Of a stretch of 64,000 bases of DNA, positions 14,150 through 23,486 are shown piece by piece (positions within the stretch are counted from its first letter, which is position 1; the number at the start of each line of letters is the position of its first letter). Below the pieces are notes generated by a model. It was not told the DNA's origin. It did no database searches and was given only the letters and a program-made list of their open reading frames with translations. The DNA comes from Austropuccinia psidii. Lineage: Eukaryota > Basidiomycota > Pucciniomycetes > Pucciniales > Sphaerophragmiaceae. The DNA lies in assembly GCA_023105745.1 (NCBI GenBank), contig JALGQZ010000009.1, forward strand, positions 32,974,409-33,038,408. Reading direction: 5' to 3'. A program made the translations under genes and the position numbers.

Positions 14150-16650
14150 AACTGAATTGGGCAAATTCAAGTGCAATACTTATTCAAAGGCACTATGTGA
14201 AAGCTCATGGAGAAGTTTCTCTTGAGCTAAAGATCTCAAATAATGTCACAGGATATCTAAATAACACTTTAATTGTGAGATATCATCCAAGTTCTGGCCT
14301 CAAATTCATTCAAATTAAAGACTAACACAGTTTCTGTGTGTTCACCTGGATTAAATTACCATTCAGGCTTTATTGAGATTATCTAAAACCTTTAGTAACC
14401 TGTATCATGTTATAAAATAGTACAAAACTTGAGATCACCATGTGTCTTGGATTCTAATAGTTTTTGGACTGTATAGTAAGATTGAGTGTAATGCCTGTGG
14501 AAATCCCAAACATGAAAGGGTGTATGGAAAGCTCTCTTGAGCTCAATAATTATGAGAATATCCCTCAAAATGAAAAATGCAGCTGAGCTCTGTGATATAA
14601 TGGAGCTTCTGGAAAAAACCTTTATTTGATAAAAGATAAAAAAATGCACCCATGCTGCAAAGTTTAATCAGATCAGGCCACACAAAATATCATTCTACAC
14701 GCTCAAATGAATTAAAATTGAATAATTTTTTTTTGAGATAACCCTAAATTTTCCCAAGAGGGAAATCTCCTTTAAATAATGGGGTTAGTTGCACTTGATC
14801 AATAATTGCACTGTGGGGCATAATTGGATGAAATTTCTATGAAAATGCTCAAAATAGAAAGGTTTATGGAAATACCGCTTAAGATGAATTATTATAATCA
14901 TGTCCCTGGACATACAAATCTCACTTGAGCTCTTGAATATTATTCCACCACAGTTAAATCAAATGGACCCACACAAAAGACCATTTGTAAAGGTCCAAGA
15001 AGATTACACTTTCATTCAAGCTTAATTGGAATTCACTAGACCATCTGAAGACCCCTAAGATAATGGATAAAGGTAAAGGCTCTGGTTACAGTGGGCTGGT
15101 TAAGCTTGACCATCAATTGAACATTTTGGATAATTGGATGGAATTGTTGTGCAAATGCCCAAGATGGAAGGGTTTATGGCAATCCCCCTTGAGATTGAAA
15201 ATTCTTAAAATGTACCTTATGAATCTAAAGCTCATTTTTCTCTATGATATCACATAGCCACTTGCTGTAATCCTCATGTAACGAAAAAACATAATTTCAG
15301 CCCTGCCATAAAGTTAACACAAATGAACCCACACAAACGACCATTTTTAAAGGTCCGAGGGGATTTAGCTTGCATTCAAGAATGAATTAAGATAACTGGA
15401 CCATCTAGAGAGCCTAAAACGCCTTGAAAAGGGCCACAGCTCCTTGAAAAGTGGGGTATTTAATCTTGACCACCCATGGCTCTTTCTAGATTATTGGACG
15501 AAATTGCTGTGCAAATTCCCAACATGGATGAGTTTATGGAGAGCTCTCTTGAGCTGGAAAATTCTCAAAATTTCTCTGAAATATAAAAAGCTCACTTGCG
15601 GTCTGACGATATTAGCTAACTTCTGTCCAGAATATTTATATAACAAAAAATGAAAAATCAATCCATGCCACAAAGTTAAATCAAATGAACCCACACAAAA
15701 GACTGTTTCTGAAGTTCCAAATGGATTATTCTTGCATGAGAGAATAATTGAAACTCACTGGCCCATATAAAGACCCCCAAGTCCCTGGAAAAAGTGAAAT
15801 ATTTAATCTTTACCATTCATTGGACTTTCTGGATGACTGATAAAATTTCTGTGAAAATTCTCAGCATGGAAGAGTTTATGGAAAGCCCCCTTGGGAGAAA
15901 AAATTCTTAAAATATCCCTGAAAAATACAAAGTGTAATTTAACTGTGATATTATGCAACTGATGGCCAGGATCTTTATATAACAAAAAATAAGAAATTCA
16001 GCCATTCTGAAAAGCTCAAACAAATAAACCACGAAATAAGACCATTCCTAAATCTCCAAGTGATTATCTATAATATCTGGAGACCCCAGACATGCTGGAA
16101 AAGGGCCAAGGCTCTGATTGAAGCAAGATGGCTACATTTGAATGCCCATTGGACCTCATGCATGACTGGGTCAAATTTCTGTGTAAGCTCCCAATATTCA
16201 TGGCTTAGTTGAAGTCCCCCTTAATATTAAGCATTATAAAGGTTTCCCTGAAAAATTCCCGGTATCACAAGCTTTGACCTATCATTAAATTTCCATTCCT
16301 AATCTTTTATAGCAGAAAATCAAATATTTACCTCTCCCAGAAAAGCTCATTTACATTAAACCACACAAAATACCATTCCTATGAGTAAGGCTTAATTTTG
16401 CTTGAATGAAACGGTAATTTACATGGTCTGGGAAATATGGAGATATTTGGAATTATCTAAAAGGGCTAATACCTAGGAGAATTTCGGTTACTTACAATTG
16501 AATAAAAATTGAACTTTCAGCGGGATGGTGTAAAATATCTGCCAAAACACTACACATGAAACGGTTAAATGCACCCCTTGTTACATTACTTATTTTCTTC
16601 ATTTTATAGAAGCTTAATAAATCCAAACACTTAGACAGCACTTAAACCTC
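14150..16650. repeat. Divergent tandem repeat array, unit about 340 bp
   Basis: Seven recognisable units in the same orientation. The landmark GGTTTATGGAAAGC(T/C)C(C/T)CTTGAG recurs near 14207, 14522, 14863, 15172, 15532, 15873 and 16203, spacing roughly 310-360 bp. A second landmark, CCCACACAAAAGACCATT and variants, recurs between them (about 14680, 14967, 15328, 15690, 16030, 16358). Units are strongly diverged. Similar short ORFs in neighbouring units (15063-15257 and 15444-15653) come from repeat homology, not from a gene. Confidence 0.75.
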
Positions 16651-18054
16651 ATTCAAATCTCCCACTTTCAAGCCAAGTTAAGCCAGACTTTAAGAAATCA
16701 TTGCAACAAAATACCCAAAAAAATACACCAATATATGCACGTTTCATAGGATTAATCTCAATTATGATGTAATTTTTCAGCTCAAGTCCCTCTTAAGCTC
16801 ACTAATATCTGTAGGAAAAGAGTATTATTCCTTTTACAAAGTGGATTTCCCAAAAATTTATGACAATTGGACCCAAGATATTCATAAAAACAATCATAAC
16901 TGAGATTAAAAAAATCATTACACTCACAATATTATTAATAAAACTCTGTGTAAAGGAAAGAGCTTAGTCCAAATGAGGAGACATAAAATTTGTGTACAGC
17001 CATTATTACAGCCACAAATGGCCAGTTTTTGCATATAGAATATATCAAAATTCTTAATGAGATCTAAAGAGGTATGGAGCTATTCAATTCTATATAATTA
17101 TTGTTAAAAACAGGCTCCTGAGAACTTAACATGGCTTTGAGTTTCCCAAAGCCTTTGTATAAATACCTAAGAAAATCAATCACAAAAATGAATTCCAATC
17201 TTATATTACTCAAAAGAATAAAAATTCTTTATTAATAAAGTCCCTCTACCTCACAAAGGCACAATAAAATACCATTTGAAACCCCTATACCATATTAAAA
17301 TGAGTGCCTCAAAATTTCCTCCACAATCTAAACCCAAGAATAACAATCCAGCAAAATATTTTTTTATTTTTAATAATGAAATGGTTGAAAATAATTTCAG
17401 CTACATGCACTAGAAGATATTTTAAGAAATATTGTCCCTGAGAGTACTCTGATCTATCTTCAGATTCATTTCATGTTATCCAGAAATAAATTTATTCTAT
17501 TTTTGGATATATAAATTCTTATTATGAGTAATATTGAAATATTAATACAGTAAAATACCTCATGATATCCATATCCCTATTATGTGTAATATTTAATATG
17601 TGGCCTATATTTATGCTTAAATTGAGAATATCTCCATGGATTCCTCTCTCCTGCCTTGGAAGAAACAGACTTTATCAGTGATGTGTATCTGACAGAAAAG
17701 TGACTTTCTTAGTGATTCAACTCAGAAAGGTAGGCTATGCCCAAGTGATTCTTTAGAACTTTGACACAAATATGACCCTTATTCACTTTCCAGAAAGTGA
17801 CACCTTTGTTTCCCTAGTGAGTTAGAATTAAATCAAATCAAGGAATAATTCATAAGAATATAAGGACTAGAAAATATAGCTGCGGCCATTTATGGCATCC
17901 AAAAACCAAGAATTCCTTCAGAAAACAACAAATGACATTCCTATCTCCATATATAAAAGGCTGGCATTTAATTTTGGTTTAATCTATTTTTGATGGTTGT
18001 GGAAAATTCAGACATGTAATTCTTTTCAATTTGAAAGAAATGAGTTTTTTGATT
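16651..18054. other. AT-rich spacer, nothing recognised
   Basis: No gene or repeat that I can assign. A possible short Harbinger continuation just before 18055 is too degraded to call. Confidence 0.4.
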
Positions 18055-18442
18055 GGTCTTCATTTGTATAGGTACTTGGAGGATTTCCTGGCTTGGTGCA
18101 TGACAGTTTCAATTTTTTCAAATCACGAATTGGGAAGTATTTTATGGATGGGATTTGCCAATTCCCACCAAAATGTTTTGATTATTGGTGACTCGGCATA
18201 TTAATAAAGGGCACCAATACTTAAACCCTCAAGAAATACGTTTTATTTATAGAATTTCATATTTAATACAATTTGTTCTTTGACTCAGTGAGTAAAATTG
18301 AATTGACACTAAATAAAATGATCAAAAAAAAGTTTTTACTAAAACTAATTGGCTTTGTAGGATGGGGGATGATAAACAGTTGGATTATTTAAAAATGTTT
18401 TCGCTTCTTACTAAATCCACAGCTAATATTGCCTCTAATTAC
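18055..18442 (+). pseudogene. PIF/Harbinger transposase fragment, catalytic middle
   Basis: One frame gives LGGFPGLVHDSFNFFKS, the GxPGSxHDS block of HARBI1-type transposases. One frameshift later comes IIGDSAY, the block carrying the second catalytic Asp. Two TAA stops follow. The copia element C1 then interrupts the sequence at 18443, and a LHN-type C-terminal block resumes at 55669 on the same strand. The order matches the family, so this looks like one dead transposase gene in pieces. Confidence 0.65.
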
Positions 18443-19012
18443 TGTAAAACAGTCTTTGAGCTAAAGTATTTATTTAATTGAATTCTTAATATAGCACGAA
18501 AGATAGCAGGTAGATACAAGAACTAGAGGAATTACCTAAATTGGACAAAAAATAATAGATACAATTCATATGAAGAAACTGAAACATTAGGGAAAGCTAC
18601 GACTATTTGAGAGAGAGACATTTTTTATTAAGACAGTTTATTATAGGTGAGTAAGACCTTTTACCTTAGTAGTAGTAATAATAATAGCAGAAAAGTAAAG
18701 TAAACGCGGAATAAGTGAGGAGAAATAAATGATAATAAAGAAGTAGAATTGTAAGAAGATTATTAAGAGAGAGATGATGATAAGAGTTAGTTTTATAGTT
18801 TTTAGAGTTTTTTTATCATTGTGAGTGGTAGTTTCTAAGGCATGATTTGGTATTTTAGACGAGTTAAATTACTTGAAATGAATGTTATTTTTAGTCAGTG
18901 TTTTTGAGGTTGAGGTCAAAAGTTGAGTTTCAGGTTTAGGACTGAGTTGAAACTGAGCCCAATCTTTTACTCAAAGTCATTCAATAAGGAGGACTCACTG
19001 CTATTTTTAACA
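18443..19012 (-). repeat. C1 3' LTR (left copy)
   Basis: 570 bp, TGTAAAA...TTTTTAACA. It shares long blocks with the right LTR, such as TTTGAGCTAAAGT and TTTATTATAGGTGAGTAAG. The two LTRs differ heavily in substitutions and indels, which marks C1 as old relative to the gypsy elements inside it. Confidence 0.85.
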
Positions 19013-19023
19013 TCCCCCTTTCT
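19013..19023 (-). other. C1 polypurine tract
   Basis: Reads AGAAAGGGGGA on the minus strand, directly beside the inner edge of the left LTR, where a plus-strand primer is expected. This independently confirms the minus orientation. Confidence 0.8.
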
Positions 19024-20382
19024 ACTTGTTGAATGATGTTGAGTTGGGTGAGTACTTTTCGTAAGGAAGGCTTACTGATAGTCTTGGAAAGGTGATTAGC
19101 TAGCATTTTGTTTGTTGGTATGTAGTTAATCTGAATTTGATGGTTGTTTATGTGCGCTCTAATAAAGTTTGGCTGGATATTAATGTGTTTGATTCTTTGG
19201 GTGCTTGAGTTACAGTCACTGTTTTTTGTGTTGATTCTGCCATTTTTTTAGCGGATTCAAAGAGTTTTGAAGTTTTGTTTCTTTGCAGAATTGTTGAATC
19301 CAAATTATTTCTTTTTATTTTTAAGCGAGGGATTTGTATTCTGCTTCGGCAGAGGATAAAGAAACAGTGACTTTTTATGGGTTTTCCAGATTACCATATT
19401 TTTGTTGAAAATGATAATAAGTCCAGTTATAGATCTTCTAGTTTTGGGACAATATCCCCAATAGGCATCTGAGTAACCTATGATTTCGTCATTCTCACCT
19501 AGTTTGTAATTCAGCTTTAGGTCAATTTTTCCTTTCAGATATTTTAGAACATGTGTGAAGGCATTCCAGTGTTTAATTACAGTGCTTTCTACGAACTATG
19601 AGAGTGTTCTCATGGAATTGGAGATATCAGGGTAATCTGCATTACTAAGGTAAAATAGGTTCCCAATAGCACTGCAGTAGTTGACATTGAGTTCTTGAAA
19701 TAATTTGACTTCTTATTTGGAGTATTTTTGTAAATTCTGATTAGGTACTAATGAATTTTTGACTTTTCAGCATTGTGAGAAACCATATAGGTTGAGGATT
19801 GATTCCATGTAATGTGATTGCAATAAGGAAGTGGCACATTTTGAGTTTTCTATTCTTATTTCAAGCAGTAAATTTGATAGACCCATGTCCTTTATTTTTA
19901 ATTACTTGGAAATTTTCTTTTTTTAATGAGTCCAGCTTGTTACCAAAGATTGCAATATTGTTGAAGTGTATGAGGAGCCATATAGGGTTGTTGGTCTGGC
20001 AATAGAGTACACATGAGTCAAAGATTACATGTTTGAAGCCAACGCTGTGCAACAAGTTTTTAGGCATAAGTACCATGCTAGAAGAGCTTGTTTTAATCCA
20101 TGAATGGCTTTCTTCCACTTTACGCAATGAGCTCTTATGTCAAAATTGATTCCTTGAGGAATTGAGAAATATATGTTTTTAGATAAGGGAGCATTGAGAA
20201 AGTAATTTTTGACATCTACTTGGTGAAAATTAAGCCTTTTACAGAAGGAAAATAAAATAAGAGCTCTGAGAGAGCAAAGGCAACCTGTGGGAGAAAAGGT
20301 TTTTGAATAGTTTGTGCCTTGTGTCTGGGAATAACCTTGTGCGCACAGTCTTTCTTTTCTCTAAATTATTTTACTTAACTCA
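19024..20382 (-). pseudogene. C1 reverse transcriptase and RNase H remnant
   Basis: Minus-strand translation gives copia RT blocks: CAQGYSQTQGTNYSKTFSP near 20300, DVKNYFLNAPLSKNIYFSIP near 20180 and HGLKQA near 20100. The catalytic pair, normally YVDD, reads HFNN (Asn codons at 19957-19962), so the two metal-binding Asp are lost. RNase H follows: YSDAYWGYCPKTRRSITG near 19470, and a terminal block IKHINIQPNFIR...NKMLANHLSK near 19060-19180 that matches the copia KHIDI...ADxLTK end. Several stops and frameshifts occur. The 5' side is cut by A1. Confidence 0.85.
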
Positions 20383-21318
20383 TTTTTTGTCAGCCTGTGA
20401 CTCAAAACCAGAGCACAAGCATGACAGCCAAAATACCATAAAACAATGGTATAGCCAAGATACCACCAAAACATAGAAGTGAGCCAAATCAGCTCAAAAG
20501 GTATCAAAAGAAAGAGGAAACTCACCTCTTCCTGAAAATATAAGTCCCATCACCATAGGACTAGAAATAACAAAGTTATTTCTGCCCAAAGTTATTGCTG
20601 AGCATAAACCTTAATTTTCACCTCTCATCTAAAATCTAGAAGGGAGGCTTAACCCCATCAAATGGGTACTCAAAATGAAGCTCTAAGCCAGGGCTATCTA
20701 ATGGTACCAGCCAAACTGAGCTAGCACCAATATTACTGAAGTTATGGTCAATTTCAGGCCAAATAGGGGTGACAAAACATTCACCTCTCATCTAACTTCT
20801 ACAGTTTAAGTGTGGGATACCTGAAGTGGGGTCTTTTTGGAAAGAGCACAATCAGGGCTATCTGATGATGTCATCCATTTCCCCATATCTCAACTAGTGC
20901 AGAAGTTATGGGGCAAACAAGCTCAATACAGCTTTTTGCCTAAAACACGCAAATGTACAAAAATCGTGTACATGGGATAACTTTTCCATATTTAATGATA
21001 CCCATATCAAATGAGGTACCATTTTGTAGAGCACATACAGGGTTACACAATGAGCCAATTTTGAGGTTGATATCTCAAGAATTGACAAAGTTATGGCTGT
21101 TTTAAGGTTAAAATCCCACCTGCTGTCATATACAGCCTTACCATGGGATAATATCCCATAATCATGGATATGAGGTGTCAAATATACAAAGAAGCATGTT
21201 TTTGCTTCAATACCTCATATGTAAGTCAATACTGGGGTCCCATACAGTTTCTGTACAGCATTCTACGCGTCATACATGTCAGAATCAGGCTGTGAGGCCC
21301 CCAGATGAAAATTTTCAC

Positions 21319-21378
21319 CCTGTATTGGTGAAAACTGCCCAGATGTGGTTTCAAAACCACATCTGAGCCCAATACAGG
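21319..21378. repeat. Two-tier inverted repeat in family A LTR
   Basis: Inner arms CAGATGTGGTTT (21340-21351) and AAACCACATCTG (21354-21365) are perfect with a 2-nt centre. Outer arms CCTGTATTGG (21319-21328) and CCAATACAGG (21369-21378) are also perfect. The same structure is in the 3' LTR at about 29576-29635. It lies upstream of the TATA-like box. Confidence 0.85.
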
Positions 21379-21478
21379 TTATACAGGCTATTTGCAAACC
21401 ACAAGCCAGTACTAGAAAGTGAAAAATCTTCACTTCCTCTACGTGGAAAGGTCTAGCACCCTTTCCACCCCATTTCAG

Positions 21479-21487
21479 GATAAAAAG
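21479..21487 (+). promoter_or_regulatory. TATA-like box of A1 LTR
   Basis: GATAAAAAG followed about 30 bp later by the pyrimidine-rich CTCCTCATCCTGCTCTTG, a plausible transcription start region. Kept in both A1 LTRs. The transcript start is inferred only. Confidence 0.35.
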
Positions 21488-21824
21488 GAGGCTTTTCACA
21501 GCCAGAATTGTCTCCTCATCCTGCTCTTGAATACCCTACATAGTAAACTGTCAAAAACAGTTTTACTCTTGGGTAATACACAGGTATAATTATATATTTA
21601 ATTATTGTAACTCTTATTATAGTAACCCAACTGGTAAGATTGCACCCTGGGTTCTCAATAGCGCTCACCACCACTATTTTTCAATAGTAGAACGCCTTAA
21701 TTATATTATAAATCATCTTTTAAATCAAAAACTCCTATTTTAAATCAATTTTCTACGTGTCACAGTCATAATTCTAGTTGTAAATACTCTTATTACCACT
21801 TCAATATAGACTCAGCCTGACATT

Positions 21825-21841
21825 TTGGGGGCCTGGCCGTG
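21825..21841 (+). other. A1 primer binding site
   Basis: TTGGGGGCCTGGCCGTG, three bases after the 5' LTR. Family B elements carry the same sequence at the same place, so both families use one primer. The matching primer 3' end would read CACGGCCAGGCCCCCA. I cannot name the tRNA. Confidence 0.75.
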
Positions 21842-21868
21842 TTTTTTACTTATTTTTGGACCTTACAA

Positions 21869-22417
21869 GTAAGTTTTTCTCTTTTTTATCATTTATTGAC
21901 CCCCTTTTTACCTTTTTTAGGCGTCATTTTCTCTAAAAAATATATTTTATATATATATTTTTTTTATTTTTAAAAAAAAATACTCATATATTATAGAGTA
22001 TCTGTCACGTGGCTAATAACCACAAAACTAGTATTTTTGGCGTGTTTTGTATATAAAAACACTTTAAGCCACTAATACAGTCTTAATTCATAAGTGAATT
22101 AAGACAGCTCATACTGATAAACCAACAGTTGAGGCGTGTGTGGGCACATTGTTAACTTAATTACCCTGTAATACACCACCTTTTGACAGATTATACTTGC
22201 TAAATACAAGTACTCTGTGAGATATTGGTATACAAACAGTATACCACATATCAGTAAGCTGTATTTTTGACGTGGAATTGTTAATTCAAGTACATTGTCA
22301 TTATACAAGGGCATATTGTAATAATCTACAATCCCAGAGGCCATTCTTAGACGTGCAAAACCAGCCTTTTAAGAATTCTTAACTGACATAAGCCCTCTTT
22401 TTTCCTGTTTGATTCAG
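21869..22417 (+). other. Candidate A1 leader intron
   Basis: Donor ACAA/GTAAGT at 21869, just past the primer binding site. Acceptor at 22417 after the pyrimidine-rich CTTTTTTCCTGTTTGATTCAG. Joining them gives A plus TGGAAGAA, that is ATG GAA GAA, and opens the alternative frame at 22418. A shorter intron from the same donor to an acceptor near 21919 is also possible. Prediction only. Confidence 0.4.
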
Positions 22418-23486
22418 TGGAAGAAAATTTCATACCACTTGAGACCCAGTCACAGGCCAACATACCAGTGACACCCTCAGAACAAGAGGGCAGCAAGGGC
22501 AAAGGAAATAGACTTAGTGAAGGCCTCATTACAGCCAAAAAGTGGACACCAATAGCCACTCAGAGGAGTAGAAAACCACGAAACTCTGCTTCAATACAAG
22601 GTAAACCAACCTTAACCACTTGTACAGGGAATATTACAATTATTAACCCAGTTGTAACCTCCAATGGCAAACTGCCCAAATCAGCAGATAACAAATTTGT
22701 ACAAGGCACAGTCAAAGGTAAATACCCTAAGAACATAAAGTTTTTGACTGCTTTCAAACACTGATATGCCCCCTGCATACCTCAGAGACCTTGTCTTCCA
22801 AAGGAACCAGCCAGAGGACAGAGAAGGATTTTCCAGAACCAGAAGATCTGAAAGAAGACACCTTGGACACAGTGGTGGATGGCAAAACAATGAGGGAGAT
22901 AATATCAGCCTTGCCATTCACACTCCAATTCAACAGAAACCTCAAACCAGAGGACTGGAAAGATATGGATCAAGTTCTTCAGATCCACCAACTCCTCAAA
23001 GATTTATTTCAATGGAGCATGGACAACAAGAGGTTCAACCTAGCAACTCACTGGGCAGAACTGGGATCAAGTTGCCAGAAGATCTGTCTCAAAGAGATAG
23101 ACTTCAAAGACCTTATGGTAATCACCAAAGGTTGGAATCCCACCACGCAGCACAGACTCTTGGAGGCAAGGGCACAGAGGATAAGGGAGAATCAAGCCAC
23201 TATCCAAGCAATAGAAGAACAATTAACCCAGACAGGGCCTACTCAGATTCCTTCAGGTTCACAAGGAGCAGGCCAAATCAGCTCTCCAGTGGCTTCACAC
23301 CATTCAGAAACCAGCAGATCAGTGGCCAAGAGTCACCATTCTTCCCAATTCCAGGAAGTTTCCAGGAGAAGACAAGGAAACGAGGGAAAGAACAAAGCCT
23401 CCTTCAACCAGAGGAGGAAAGAGTCAGACCCCATGATCCAGAAGCTGTTAGATTTGGTGAAAGAAGTACACAAGAACCAGAAGTAG
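22418..23486 (+). CDS. Predicted spliced accessory protein of A1, overlapping Gag
   Basis: Two exons, 22418-22717 and 22786-23486, join across a 68-bp intron with no stop. With the A of the upstream donor they make exactly 334 codons including TAG. The frame differs from Gag, which it overlaps for about 720 bp. The first exon is polar. The second holds a structured block with aromatic residues (WKDMDQV, FQWSMDN, HWAELGS), then GWNPTTQHRLLEARAQRIR, a Ser/Gln/basic linker, and a terminal helix-like segment DPMIQKLLDLVKEVHK. The block from WAEL to EEQL resembles the matching region of the family B accessory frame (WEIC...GWSP...KKEL). Function unknown; no domain recognised. The alternative is that this frame is open by chance, which the intron fit makes less likely. 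Confidence 0.55.
22718..22785 (+). other. Predicted 68-bp intron holding the gag start
   Basis: Donor AAAG/GTAAAT, branch-like CACTGATAT, acceptor CCTCAG/AG. Removing it joins the frame ending in TGA at 22764 to the open frame from 22788, phase 1. The gag ATG (22766) lies 49 nt inside, so Gag can be translated only when this intron is kept. Confidence 0.55.

Larger units (their letters stand above)
20388..21822 (+). repeat. A1 5' LTR
   Basis: TGTCAGCCTG...CAGCCTGACA, 1435 bp, the same length as the 3' LTR. It contains a two-tier stem-loop (21319-21378), a TATA-like GATAAAAAG at 21479-21487, and ACGT-core motifs. Confidence 0.95.

Noticed and set aside
14150..16650. CRISPR-like or gene-family reading of the 340-bp repeats
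   Set aside because: Units are long, diverged and contiguous, with no spacers. The similar short ORFs reflect repeat homology.
21293..21301. AGGCCCCCA in the A1 LTR, complementary to part of the primer site, suggesting Tf1-like self-priming
   Set aside because: It lies upstream of the TATA-like box, so it would not be at the RNA 5' end, and it is not conserved in family B.
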